Assembly (NCBI GenBank): GCA_022766785.1
Contig: JALEOL010000025.1
Coordinates: forward strand, 16,831-80,830
DNA length: 64,000 bases
Direction: 5' to 3'
Source of the DNA: Oscillospiraceae bacterium
Lineage (GTDB): Bacteria > Bacillota > Clostridia > Oscillospirales > Ruminococcaceae
Part shown: positions 8,037 through 16,672 of the stretch, piece by piece
Layout of the letters: each line of letters opens with the position of its first letter
Numbering within the stretch: the first letter of the stretch is position 1
The notes under the pieces: generated by a model
Told to the model about the DNA's origin: nothing
What the model saw: only the letters and a program-made list of their open reading frames with translations
Database searches by the model: none
Translations under genes and position numbers: made by a program

Positions 8037-9018
8037 TGTCATTCTCTCCTTGTTCTGTCTTTATTTTCTCTATAAGGCGCTCGAGCTGGTCGAGCGTAGT
8101 TAGCTCACTGCAAAGGTCACGGAAATGCGCTGCGCCCCTCATGCCTTTAAGATACCACGAGGCAGGACGGCGCGCTTCTTTCATTCCCACCCTTTCGCCC
8201 TTATCCTCAACTATCAGCCGGATATGGCGGCGCATTACTTCAAGACGCTGCTCCGGCGTGGGGTCGCTTTCATAGCTTCCGCTGGTCAGATAATCCTTTA
8301 TCTGACGGAACAGCCACGGTCTGCCATAGCTGCCGCGCCCCACCATAACAAGATCGCAGCCGGTGTACTCATACATCGCGCGGCAAAGCTCCGGGGTCGT
8401 CACGTCGCCGTTACCGATAACCGGGATATCAACTGACTGCTTGACCGCGCGGATAACGTCCCAGTCAGCCTTGCCAGAATAAAGCTGGGTCTTGGTCCTG
8501 CCGTGGACTGCTACCGCCGCAGCGCCGTTTTCCTGGGCGATCTGCGCAAGTTCAACGGCGTTGACGCTGCTTTCGTCCCAGCCGGCGCGTATCTTGACTG
8601 TGACCGGGACATGCGCCGCTTCCACCGCCGCACGAACTACTTCGCCGAAAAGCTCCGGCGTTTTCATCAAAGCGCTGCCTGCGCCACCGGAAACGATCTT
8701 CGGCATAGGGCAGCCGGAATTTATGTCGATGATGTCCGGGCTGAACTGCTCCGCGATCCTCACCGCTCCGGTCACGAACTCAGGCTCTGAGCCGAAAAGC
8801 TGTACCGCCATAGGGCGCTCCCCGGAGGTTACGGACAGAAGCTCGGCGGTCTTGCGGTCGTTGTAGCACAGACCCTTGCAGCTCGCCATTTCGCCGACGA
8901 CATAGGCAGCGCCGTATTCTTTTGCCATAATTCGGTAGGCGCGGTCTGCAACGCTCGCCATAGGTGCCAGCGCGGCGGTTTTTTCTATCTTAACGCCGCC
9001 GATTTCGATATATTCCAT
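8023..9018 (-). CDS. dusB: tRNA-dihydrouridine synthase, DusB type
   Basis: 331 residues, full length. It is an FMN-dependent TIM-barrel enzyme reducing specific uridines in the tRNA D-loop. Visible signatures are LAPMA near residue 17, catalytic Cys103 in NSGCPMPKIV, the VKIRAGW and HGRT phosphate/substrate segments, and the GNGDV and GRGSYGRPW FMN-phosphate loops. It is first in the minus-strand operon with a good promoter 45-75 nt upstream. Confidence 0.95.
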   Translation of the reverse strand: MEYIEIGGVKIEKTAALAPMASVADRAYRIMAKEYGAAYVVGEMASCKGLCYNDRKTAELLSVTSGERPMAVQLFGSEPEFVTGAVRIAEQFSPDIIDINSGCPMPKIVSGGAGSALMKTPELFGEVVRAAVEAAHVPVTVKIRAGWDESSVNAVELAQIAQENGAAAVAVHGRTKTQLYSGKADWDVIRAVKQSVDIPVIGNGDVTTPELCRAMYEYTGCDLVMVGRGSYGRPWLFRQIKDYLTSGSYESDPTPEQRLEVMRRHIRLIVEDKGERVGMKEARRPASWYLKGMRGAAHFRDLCSELTTLDQLERLIEKIKTEQGENDNEDM

Positions 9019-9064
9019 CAGCTATCCTCTCATTTTGAGTTATTTCATCAGAATTTCAACCTAT

Positions 9065-9093
9065 ATTGTATCACATTTTTGAAAACAGTTCAA
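9065..9093 (-). promoter_or_regulatory. Promoter of the dusB operon
   Basis: Minus strand TTGAAC (9093-9088), 17-nt spacer, TACAAT (9070-9065). Confidence 0.7.
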
Positions 9094-9100
9094 GTTCTTC

Positions 9101-9129
9101 TTGTAATTTTTTTTGATTTATGTTATAAT
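9101..9129 (+). promoter_or_regulatory. Promoter of the DUF1624-like membrane gene
   Basis: TTGTAA (9101-9106), 17-nt spacer, TATAAT (9124-9129), divergent from the dusB promoter. Confidence 0.65.
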
Positions 9130-9183
9130 AAATCTGTGAGACTGTTTTAAGGCTTATAAAAAACAACGGAGTTACATAAACAG

Positions 9184-9960
9184 ATGGAAAACATAAAACG
9201 AAAAAACAACTCCCGGGTGGGTATTCTTGACGAGATACGGGGCTTTGCGATAATCTGCATGGTGGTATACCACGCGATGTACGACCTCAAATACATTTTC
9301 GGGCTTGACGTGCCGATATTCTTTGAAGGCTGGTTCGGTATTATCCGCGATATTTTCGCCGGTTTATTCATATTCATTTCAGGAACGGTCTGCCGCTATT
9401 CCTCAAACAACATAAAACGCGGCGCACAGTGTTTTTTCATCGGAATGATGATGACCTTCATTATGCCGTTTTTCACCAGCGGCACTATTCTGTTCGGAAT
9501 ACTGCACTTCCTTGGCGTCAGCATGATGCTGTTCGGGCTGGGACAGAAGCTGTTCGACCTGCTCCCCTCGTGGGTTGGCATCGCGCTGTGCGTTCTGCTG
9601 TTCGTTCTTACGATGAATGTAAGAATGACCTACAACAACGGATTACAGCCGGGATATTTCGGAATTCCGAACCTGTTTCAGCTGTACTTCCCAATGGAAG
9701 CTTACAATGTCGGAGTGCTGTTTCCGCTGGGTCTGCATGACGCTCATTTTGCTTCCTCGGACTACTTCCCGTTGATGCCGTGGTTCTTCCTGTTTCTAGC
9801 CGGGAGTTATTTCGGGATCATCGCAAAGGACAACAGACTTCCGAAGTTCTGCTATCCTACTCACATCAGGTGGCTCGCTGTGGTCGGACGCTACACGATT
9901 TGGATCTACGTCCTGCACCAGCCGATCATTTACCTGATATTCAGCCTGATATTTCACTGA
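9184..9960 (+). CDS. Membrane protein, DUF1624/heparan-alpha-glucosaminide acetyltransferase-like
   Basis: 258 residues, mostly hydrophobic, with about seven predicted membrane segments by eye. The start RVGILDEIRGFAIICMVVYH has the acyltransferase-like pattern (R-D/E-x-x-R-G, then VxxH), and the first segment is followed by FISGTVCRYS. The family (DUF1624, related to HGSNAT) is thought to move acyl groups across the membrane onto sugars; no substrate can be named. It is monocistronic, with lon starting 126 nt downstream from its own promoter. Confidence 0.75.
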   Translation: MENIKRKNNSRVGILDEIRGFAIICMVVYHAMYDLKYIFGLDVPIFFEGWFGIIRDIFAGLFIFISGTVCRYSSNNIKRGAQCFFIGMMMTFIMPFFTSGTILFGILHFLGVSMMLFGLGQKLFDLLPSWVGIALCVLLFVLTMNVRMTYNNGLQPGYFGIPNLFQLYFPMEAYNVGVLFPLGLHDAHFASSDYFPLMPWFFLFLAGSYFGIIAKDNRLPKFCYPTHIRWLAVVGRYTIWIYVLHQPIIYLIFSLIFH

Positions 9961-9999
9961 TATAAGGCAATTTGTGTGACTTCTGCCACAAATAAGGGC

Positions 10000-10028
10000 T
10001 TGCTTTTTTTGTGGAAATGTTATATAAT
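10000..10028 (+). promoter_or_regulatory. Promoter of lon
   Basis: TTGCTT (10000-10005), 17-nt spacer, TATAAT (10023-10028). No CIRCE or CtsR-type operator was recognised nearby. Confidence 0.72.
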
Positions 10029-10086
10029 AGTATCTACCTGACAAGATTACAAATCGATAACACAGATCAAGATCGGGGGAATTTTC

Positions 10087-12507
10087 ATGAACAAAAAGAC
10101 AACTAACGAAATTATACCTGCAATTTCCCTCAGGGGACTTGTGGTTTTTCCGTCGATGGTGCTTCACTTCGACGTCGGGAGGGAGCGCTCCGTAAACGCG
10201 CTCAAGGCTGCCGCTGACGAGTCCGGGCATATTTTCCTCGTGGCACAGAAGGACGCTTCCATTACCGATCCGGAGCTTTCTGATATGTACGAGGTCGGCG
10301 TTATCGCGGAAGTTCGCCAGCTGCTCACAACCCCGGACGGCTCCACACGGGTGCTGGTCGAGGGTATTTCAAGAGCGCGCAGAGTGAAGTCCGTGGGCGG
10401 AAAGGATTATCTGAGGTTCGAGGTAAAGGAGCTTCCCACCAGGAGCGGAACGATCTCCGAAAGCACCGCGGCAGCAGCCTCCAGGGCGCTGAAAAATATC
10501 TTTGCCGAGTACGCGCAGATCTCTCCCAAAATGCCCAGAGAGCTTTTCGAGAGCATAATGACCGAGGAAAATTGCTCAGAGCTGTTTGACAAGGTCGTAT
10601 TCAACGTGGTTCTCAAGGTTGAAGACAAACAGGCGCTGCTTGAGGCGAACGGTCTTCTGAACCGAATAAAAATGCTGATCTCCATGCTTGAAACTGAGAT
10701 CGAGATCATCGAGACCGAGATAGATATCCAGGAGCAGGTAAAGGAGCAGGTGGACAAAAACCAGCGCGACTATTACCTCAGAGAACAGCTCCGCGCGATC
10801 TATAAGCAGCTTGGCGAGGGTGACAATCCCCAGGAGGAAGCGGATAATTACATAGAGAAGATCCGCGCGCTGAACCTCTCCGACGATGTAACCGAAAAGC
10901 TTGTCGGCGAAGCGCAGAAGCTGGTCAAGATGTCCTACTCCTCACAGGAGGCAGGCGTGATCAGGAGCTACCTCGACACGGTGCTGGAGCTTCCCTGGAA
11001 TATCCGCACAAAGGATAAACTTGATATCGACAAGGTTGAAAAGCAGCTTGACAAGGATCACTATGGTCTGAAAAAGGTCAAGGAGCGTATCACTGAAATA
11101 ATCTCAGTGCGTGCCCTTTCGCCTGACGTCAAGGGTCAGATAATCTGCCTTTACGGGCCTCCCGGAGTGGGCAAGACATCTATCGGGCGCTCTATCGCCG
11201 ACGCGCTCGGCAGGAAGTATGTGCGTATTTCCCTGGGCGGCGTTCACGATGAAGCGGAGATAAGGGGTCACAGAAAGACCTACATCGGCGCAATGCCCGG
11301 ACGTATCGCAGCGGCTCTTAAACAGGCAAAAAGCATGAACCCTGTCATGCTGCTGGACGAGATAGACAAAATGGGCAGCGATTACAAGGGAGACCCGGCT
11401 TCGGCAATGCTGGAAGTACTGGACAGCGAGCAGAACACCACTTTCACCGACCACTACCTTGAAATTCCGCTGGATCTCAGCGACGTGCTGTTCATCACCA
11501 CAGCGAACAGCCTTGACACTATCCCTGCTCCCCTGCTGGACAGAATGGAAGTGATCGAGCTGTCCAGCTATACCCGTGAGGAAAAGTTCAATATCGCCAA
11601 AAAGCACCTGCTCCCGAAGCAGCTGAAAAAGCACGGCGAAAAGCCCTCTACAGTAAAGATAAACGACAAGGCTTTGTATTCCGTGATAGACTTCTACACC
11701 CGCGAAGCGGGAGTGCGCAAGCTGGAACGCAGCATTGCGGATATCTGCCGCAAATCGGCAAAGAAACTGGTTTCCGGCGAGAAAAAGGTCACTGTTACCG
11801 ATCAGAATATCACCGAGTTCCTTGGGGTGAAGAAATACCTGCCGGAGCACCTTGCGGCTCATGATGAGGTGGGTCTTGTAAACGGGCTTGCCTGGACTTC
11901 GGTTGGCGGTGTAACTATGCCGCTGGAGGTTCTGGTGCTTGACGGAACCGGAAAGACTGAATTTACCGGAAGCCTCGGCGAGGTGATGAAGGAGTCCGCA
12001 AAGATCGCGGTGAGCCTTACACGTTCCCTTGCCAGGAAATACAACATCGACCCGGATTTCTACAAGAACAAGGATATCCACGTCCACGCCCCCGAGGGTG
12101 CAGTACCCAAGGACGGCCCCTCCGCAGGCGTAACGCTGACCACCGCGCTTGTATCTGCGCTTTCCGGTACTCCGGTGCGCCGTGACGTTGCCATGACCGG
12201 AGAGATAACTCTGCGCGGAAAGGTGCTCGCTATCGGCGGACTAAAGGAAAAGACCATGGCGGCTTACCGCGCCGGAGTCAAGACCGTGTGCATTCCCAAG
12301 GAGAACGAGCCGGACATTGACGAGCTGGACGATGTTGTGAAGAACAGCCTGAAGTTCGTGGTGGCAGAGGATATATCCACGGTGCTGGAAACCGCGCTTG
12401 TTCTGCCGAACGTTGCTCCTGAGAAGAAAGCGCCGCTGAAACGCCGTGCTTCCACCAAGACAAAGACAGAGAACGCGGAAAAAATTCCTGCACTGACTGT
12501 CAACTGA
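10087..12507 (+). CDS. lon: Lon protease, ATP-dependent (LonA type)
   Basis: 806 residues. The N-terminal substrate-binding domain runs to about residue 200, followed by a coiled segment, the AAA+ domain with Walker A GPPGVGKTS near residue 356, and a C-terminal protease domain. The catalytic dyad is Ser679 in PKDGPSAG and Lys722 in GGLKEK. It degrades damaged and selected regulatory proteins in the cytoplasm. The last 30 or so residues are a basic tail. The start has GGGGGA nine bases upstream. engB follows after 35 nt, a pairing also seen in Bacillus. Confidence 0.97.
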   Translation: MNKKTTNEIIPAISLRGLVVFPSMVLHFDVGRERSVNALKAAADESGHIFLVAQKDASITDPELSDMYEVGVIAEVRQLLTTPDGSTRVLVEGISRARRVKSVGGKDYLRFEVKELPTRSGTISESTAAAASRALKNIFAEYAQISPKMPRELFESIMTEENCSELFDKVVFNVVLKVEDKQALLEANGLLNRIKMLISMLETEIEIIETEIDIQEQVKEQVDKNQRDYYLREQLRAIYKQLGEGDNPQEEADNYIEKIRALNLSDDVTEKLVGEAQKLVKMSYSSQEAGVIRSYLDTVLELPWNIRTKDKLDIDKVEKQLDKDHYGLKKVKERITEIISVRALSPDVKGQIICLYGPPGVGKTSIGRSIADALGRKYVRISLGGVHDEAEIRGHRKTYIGAMPGRIAAALKQAKSMNPVMLLDEIDKMGSDYKGDPASAMLEVLDSEQNTTFTDHYLEIPLDLSDVLFITTANSLDTIPAPLLDRMEVIELSSYTREEKFNIAKKHLLPKQLKKHGEKPSTVKINDKALYSVIDFYTREAGVRKLERSIADICRKSAKKLVSGEKKVTVTDQNITEFLGVKKYLPEHLAAHDEVGLVNGLAWTSVGGVTMPLEVLVLDGTGKTEFTGSLGEVMKESAKIAVSLTRSLARKYNIDPDFYKNKDIHVHAPEGAVPKDGPSAGVTLTTALVSALSGTPVRRDVAMTGEITLRGKVLAIGGLKEKTMAAYRAGVKTVCIPKENEPDIDELDDVVKNSLKFVVAEDISTVLETALVLPNVAPEKKAPLKRRASTKTKTENAEKIPALTVN

Positions 12508-12542
12508 TAATGTAATTTTCTGTAACGAACAGCAGGTGATCT

Positions 12543-13130
12543 ATGAACTACAATAACGCGCAATTCTTCACCTCCTACGGCAGCTTCAGGCAGATACCGC
12601 CGACCGACCGCACCGAGATAGCGTTCTCCGGTCGGTCGAATGTCGGGAAATCCTCGCTGATAAACAAGATATTCAACCGCAAATCGCTGGCAAGGGTCAG
12701 CGCCGTTCCCGGAAAGACTGCGACGATAAACTTCTACAGCCTCGAAAACCTTTACTTTGTTGACCTCCCGGGGTACGGCTACGCCAAGGTCTCGAAATCT
12801 GAAAAGGAACGCTGGGGCAGCCTTATCGAGGGATATCTGAATGACGACCGGGATCTTGCTCTGGTGTTCCAGCTTATTGACTTCCGACATCCACCCACCG
12901 CAGACGACATCATGATGGTGAACTTTCTCATCGACAGCGGAATACCATTCGTGGTGATACTCACAAAGGCTGACAAGCTCTCGAAGAAGCAGCGTGAGGA
13001 GCGGCGCGCTTCCCTGCTGACCGAGCTTCCCTGCGCGGAGGATATCACGATCATTGAGTTTTCAGCGCAGACCGGAGAGGGCAGAGACGAGATACGTTCG
13101 ATAATCGAGGAGATCTCAGAAAGTGAATAA
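12543..13130 (+). CDS. engB: Ribosome biogenesis GTP-binding protein EngB/YsxC
   Basis: 195 residues, the standard length. GTPase motifs are G1 GRSNVGKSS (30-38), G3 DLPGYGYA and G4 TKAD (about 141). It is essential for late assembly of the large ribosomal subunit in Bacillus. The start is preceded by AGCAGGTGATCT. It lies in an operon with lon, and its stop codon directly abuts the 160-bp inverted-repeat element. Confidence 0.95.
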   Translation: MNYNNAQFFTSYGSFRQIPPTDRTEIAFSGRSNVGKSSLINKIFNRKSLARVSAVPGKTATINFYSLENLYFVDLPGYGYAKVSKSEKERWGSLIEGYLNDDRDLALVFQLIDFRHPPTADDIMMVNFLIDSGIPFVVILTKADKLSKKQREERRASLLTELPCAEDITIIEFSAQTGEGRDEIRSIIEEISESE

Positions 13131-13290
13131 TACTAATCTTCAATCGCCCTATAGACATCTTTTCGAAAATCTCAGGCATCTTTCGTCGTCGTTCAACCTT
13201 GCAAGGCATACAGCCTTGCGGCGGTTTCACTCCTAGAAATATACCTAATCTTTTCGAAAATCTTGTCTATAGTTCGATTGAAGATTAGTA
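13131..13290. repeat. 160-bp inverted-repeat element (MITE-like)
   Basis: Terminal 27-bp inverted repeats (13131-13157 and 13264-13290) differ at 2 positions; the outer ends read TACTAATCTTCAATCG. Just inside lie two direct 16-bp copies of ATCTTTTCGAAAATCT (13157-13172 and 13248-13263), and in the centre a hairpin GCAAGGC-ATACA-GCCTTGC (13201-13219). There is no coding potential. The structure fits a non-autonomous mobile or structured repeat; no target-site duplication is evident because the element begins right after the engB stop. Confidence 0.75.
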
Positions 13291-13297
13291 TAAAACT

Positions 13298-13330
13298 ACC
13301 TCCGCACGACAAATGCGGAGGTTATTTTAT
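13298..13330. terminator. Bidirectional terminator between engB and the SHOCT gene
   Basis: Stem ACCTCCGCA / TGCGGAGGT (13298-13306 with 13314-13322), with T-rich sequence on the plus side and TTTTA on the minus side. Confidence 0.8.
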
Positions 13331-13355
13331 ATGAAGTAGGCAAATTAAGTGAGGA

Positions 13356-14078
13356 TCATAGCCGGTTGATTATCCTGTCCTTTATCCTCTCAAATTCATC
13401 ATCGGTTATGACGCCTTCATCAAGCAGCTGACTGTATCGTCGTATCTCTGCAACAGGATCGGCGGTATTATCCGGTAGGTCAAGCCCGGCTTCATGCTCC
13501 AGGTGCTGTATTTCAACGGTAAGCTTATCAGCGAGTTTCTGGTTTTTATAGTAACTCCGGCTGCCGTCTTTCTCAATATACAGCTTTCTGCCTTTCGGGA
13601 ATGGTATTTCCAGCCGCTCAGCGCCTTTGATGTCGGTGTGCAGTGTAATCTTCCAGCCGCGATGGTTCTCATGCACCCTAATATCAGGCGTGCCGGAGCA
13701 TGCGCCGATTATCGCCCCCGGAGTTCCCATAAGAGCGCCGCCGACAAAGGTGTTGAGGGTGGCACCCTTCAGCTTTGTTTCTGTGTAAACCGTGCTGTCC
13801 CGAATGATCTGCACTCCGAGAATTCTTTTGAAAGATATCGTTTTGCAGTTCTCGTACAGTTCCGGGCGCAGTTTTCTGCCTTTGTAATCTATCGAGATGA
13901 TATTCTCGGCTGTGAAATCCGCATGGAAATCCCGGTCGCGGGACATTCCTGCGCCAAATTTACTGCGCTGCTCCTGCTCTTTCTTATTGTCTTCTCTGAG
14001 CATCATGAACACAACAAACAGAATGGCAAAAATGGTCAGCATGGAAACTGCCGCAACTATCCAGACACTCCAGTGCAT
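13356..14078 (-). CDS. SHOCT-domain membrane protein
   Basis: 240 residues from the chosen ATG at 14078, which has AGAGGTGAT three bases upstream; an upstream Met at 14108 lacks a ribosome site and would sit in the promoter's transcribed region. One N-terminal membrane segment (about residues 5-28) is followed by a charged linker. The middle region has a glycine-rich stretch (FVGGALMGTPGAIIGA) and the C-terminal short domain ends LLDEGVITDDEFERIKDRII, the SHOCT pattern often seen in oligomerising membrane proteins. The precise role is unknown. It has its own strong promoter. Confidence 0.75.
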   Translation of the reverse strand: MHWSVWIVAAVSMLTIFAILFVVFMMLREDNKKEQEQRSKFGAGMSRDRDFHADFTAENIISIDYKGRKLRPELYENCKTISFKRILGVQIIRDSTVYTETKLKGATLNTFVGGALMGTPGAIIGACSGTPDIRVHENHRGWKITLHTDIKGAERLEIPFPKGRKLYIEKDGSRSYYKNQKLADKLTVEIQHLEHEAGLDLPDNTADPVAEIRRYSQLLDEGVITDDEFERIKDRIINRL

Positions 14079-14097
14079 ACTATCACCTCTTAATGAT

Positions 14098-14126
14098 ATT
14101 ATACACACAAGGAACAGTCAAGTCAA
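14098..14126 (-). promoter_or_regulatory. Promoter of the SHOCT gene
   Basis: Minus strand TTGACT (14126-14121), 17-nt spacer, TATAAT (14103-14098). Confidence 0.8.
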
Positions 14127-14186
14127 GGGAAATCTGCCCTGAAAGCGATACAGTTTATCTGACATGCCAAACTTGCCGCAGGGTGA

Positions 14187-16169
14187 TTATCCGCTGGTAA
14201 TGCTCACAGACCGGGCAAACTGTACCAGCTGCTCTTCGGAGAGCGTGTCCGGTTCCAGAGAGAACATCGCAAAATACGGTGCTTCTGTGTAATCATACAC
14301 AAATACGCACTGCGACTCTGTCCCGTCTGCGCTTACCGGTGTCGATACAGCCGCCGCGCCTGTTTCCGTGCTGTAGACCACAGCATAATGCGACGAATAA
14401 TCGACCATAGACGAAAGCCCTATCGGGGAGAATATCTGCATTGGCATTTCGTCCGAGGAGGTGTCAACTGCCGCCAGGTCTTCCGGCTGAGTAGTTCCGA
14501 AAGGATACATCATCAGCGTGCCCACGCGCTTTCCGTCCCTTAGCACATAGGTTTCGGGGATACCGGCGGAGTGACTGTTTTCACCGTCCGGGTCGGTATC
14601 GCTGAGGGTGATCCCCTCGGGGAGTGCGCCGAATGTTACCGTCCAGTCGTCGCCGGAGAAATGATACACCACGGTTGAAGCGCCGATATCTGTATCCGCC
14701 GGCGCAAGAGGGTCTCCCTGCGCGTAAGGCTCGTCAAGCTCGATATATTCTGCGTAATACTCCCGGAACGTGTCCTCGTCCACTTCGGTCATGAACGCCG
14801 CACGGAACATAACCGACTGAAATTCGCGTTCGTCGTCCGCGAGAAGAACGGTTTGGTTCCAAGCCTCGCCGGGCTGAAATGTGGAATCGTGATCCAGGAA
14901 ACTTACGTTCTGGTAAGTACCCTCGCCAAGATAGTACGTAACATTCAGTGTAAGATACAGCCGGGTCTTTTCGTCCGGGTCAGACGGTACTATGTCCGGC
15001 ATCGCGAACGACGCATTCAGACTGCCGTCGATGCCTGCGATGAGCCTTGCGCTGTTAAGAAGCGAATTAACTGTTTCTGCTGCGTTCTCCTCATTCAGAA
15101 CGGGCGCAGGTTCCGGCTGAGATACAGTTTCCGGCTCTGGTTCGGCTTCCGGCTGGGATAACGTGGTTACTGCCGGGGTGCTATCGCTGTTTTCCTGCGA
15201 CTGGCTTGCTATGCTTTCCGGGGTATTCTCCTGGGTTTTGCTGGAACTTGTCAGCAGGCATACCGCTGAAACAGCGACCACCGCGACTGCCCCTATGGTT
15301 ATCCACAGGGTGGGTTTTTTCGGACTGAGGACGCTCTTTATACGCTGTTTTATGCTGCTTTCCCCGAACGCCAGAACTCCGCCCATAGACAGGCGGTTCT
15401 GTCTCACGGACATGTTGAGCAGCGCCCCGGCGTATTCCTTGCGGCTCTCTGCGTCAAAATTCTTCACTGCAAGCTCGTCACAGGATATCTCCATGTCCCT
15501 CACCATAAGGAAGAAAGATACCCAAACGAAAGGATCGAACCAATGGATGCACAGCGCCAGCAGAGCTATCGGTTTGACGATGAAATCAAGCCGGCGGATA
15601 TGCGTCTTTTCATGCGCGATGATGAAATCCCTGTCGCGTTCTGACAGCCCGGTGGGCAGGTATATCCTCGGGCGGATAATTCCCATGACGAACGCCGTGT
15701 CGATGTTATCGCATTCCCAGATGTTATCGCGCAGAAGTACGGCGCTGTGTATCCTCCTGCGAAGAACCAGGAACGAGACCGCAGACCACACTGCAAAAAC
15801 AGCAGCGCCTGCCGCCCATACCCAGAATAGTATCACCGTGACATTCACGCCAGTCTGAACCGCTGCCTGTGAGACTTCGGAGGGGTGAACGATGTTCCCG
15901 GTGATAGGCTGAGATATCGCAGTCCCGATGTTTCCGGAAATCGTCAGTTTCACCCTGCCGCTGTCTGTGCCATTGCTGAACAGATTGAACAAGCTCGCAG
16001 GACTGGGCAGCGAAAACGGGCAAAGCAAGCGTATACCGAGAATGCTCCACAGCAGGTAGGAATACCGCCGGGGCGCTTTCCTGAGCGGTATTCTCAGCAG
16101 GATTATTACCACGGAAATGATCGCGCCGGAAATGCTCATATTTAAAAGGGTCTCTAGGAATTCTCCCAT
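14187..16169 (-). CDS. M56-family BlaR1/MecR1-like membrane metallopeptidase
   Basis: 660 residues. N-terminal membrane segments (about 10-30, 38-52, 112-136) surround a zinc protease domain with HEKTH (186-190) and a downstream Glu in MEISCDELAV. Another membrane segment lies near 285-305. A Pro/Glu/Ser-rich linker leads to a roughly 330-residue outer domain that is not a recognisable penicillin-binding domain. BlaR1-type proteins sense an external signal and trigger cleavage of the BlaI repressor. The gene lies 2 nt after the BlaI-like gene. There is no beta-lactamase or PBP gene nearby, so the ligand is unknown. Confidence 0.88.
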   Translation of the reverse strand: MGEFLETLLNMSISGAIISVVIILLRIPLRKAPRRYSYLLWSILGIRLLCPFSLPSPASLFNLFSNGTDSGRVKLTISGNIGTAISQPITGNIVHPSEVSQAAVQTGVNVTVILFWVWAAGAAVFAVWSAVSFLVLRRRIHSAVLLRDNIWECDNIDTAFVMGIIRPRIYLPTGLSERDRDFIIAHEKTHIRRLDFIVKPIALLALCIHWFDPFVWVSFFLMVRDMEISCDELAVKNFDAESRKEYAGALLNMSVRQNRLSMGGVLAFGESSIKQRIKSVLSPKKPTLWITIGAVAVVAVSAVCLLTSSSKTQENTPESIASQSQENSDSTPAVTTLSQPEAEPEPETVSQPEPAPVLNEENAAETVNSLLNSARLIAGIDGSLNASFAMPDIVPSDPDEKTRLYLTLNVTYYLGEGTYQNVSFLDHDSTFQPGEAWNQTVLLADDEREFQSVMFRAAFMTEVDEDTFREYYAEYIELDEPYAQGDPLAPADTDIGASTVVYHFSGDDWTVTFGALPEGITLSDTDPDGENSHSAGIPETYVLRDGKRVGTLMMYPFGTTQPEDLAAVDTSSDEMPMQIFSPIGLSSMVDYSSHYAVVYSTETGAAAVSTPVSADGTESQCVFVYDYTEAPYFAMFSLEPDTLSEEQLVQFARSVSITSG

Positions 16170-16171
16170 GT

Positions 16172-16540
16172 CTATCCCTCCTCCGTGTATTCGTCGATGA
16201 GCTTTTTCAGCTCCTCCGCTTCCTCTCGGCTTAGCTTCTCGCGGCTCAGGAATGCGGTCAGAAACATCGGCAGAGAACCGCCGTAGCTGCGCTTTATAAC
16301 GTCCTCCGACTTCTCCGACAGCACCTCGTCACGGTCGTGGGTCGCGGTTATCACCGACTGCTCATTGAGCGCAAGTCCTTTTGTGACCAGCTTCTTGAGT
16401 ATCGTATAGACTGTCGATTTCTTCCAGCCGTATTCCGCGAACGCCTTGTCAACAAGATCTCCGGAGCGAACCGGCTGTTCTCTCCAGATCAGTTCCAGCA
16501 GCTTCATTTCGCTGTCCGGGAGCTTTTTCATGCTTTCCAT
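16172..16540 (-). CDS. BlaI/MecI-family transcriptional repressor
   Basis: 122 residues, the usual length. The N-terminal winged helix includes LPDSEMKLLELIW and KKSTVYTILKKLVTKG (recognition helix); the C-terminal half is a leucine/glutamate-rich dimerisation helix. The family represses its own operon and is removed by a partner M56 protease, which is encoded immediately downstream. The start is set by AAGGACGGATAAT. Two dyads upstream are the likely operators. Confidence 0.92.
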   Translation of the reverse strand: MESMKKLPDSEMKLLELIWREQPVRSGDLVDKAFAEYGWKKSTVYTILKKLVTKGLALNEQSVITATHDRDEVLSEKSEDVIKRSYGGSLPMFLTAFLSREKLSREEAEELKKLIDEYTEEG

Positions 16541-16559
16541 ATTATCCGTCCTTTCTGTA

Positions 16560-16607
16560 GTCTATAGTTGTAGACCGGTACCGTAATTATAGTCTATCAC
16601 AATAGAC
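16560..16607 (-). promoter_or_regulatory. Two BlaI-type operators over the promoter
   Basis: Two dyads of the form GTCTA-N6-TAGAC occur: GTCTATAGTTGTAGAC (16560-16575) and GTCTATCACAATAGAC (16592-16607), 32 bp apart (about three helical turns). A TTGACA -35 box lies at 16619-16614 on the minus strand and a probable -10 (TAGACT, 16596-16591) overlaps the second dyad, so binding would block RNA polymerase. Confidence 0.75.
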
Positions 16608-16625
16608 CTGATTTGTCAATAGGTT

Positions 16626-16661
16626 TTCAGAAAAAAATAAAACGCTGCCGGAACAGCGTTT
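16626..16661 (-). terminator. Terminator of the XRE-to-NUDIX operon
   Basis: On the minus strand, AAACGCTG pairs with CAGCGTTT and is followed by TTATTTTTTT, just after the NUDIX stop codon. Confidence 0.85.
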
Positions 16662-16672
16662 CAAGAATAATA

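Noticed and set aside
9961-10086. CIRCE or CtsR operator before lon
   Set aside because: No matching inverted or tandem heptamer was visible.
11104-12087. 327-codon minus-strand frame inside lon
   Set aside because: Antisense to the conserved Lon AAA+ and protease domains.
14109-14186. Terminator after the M56 gene
   Set aside because: No stable stem with a T run was found; transcription may run into the SHOCT gene region.
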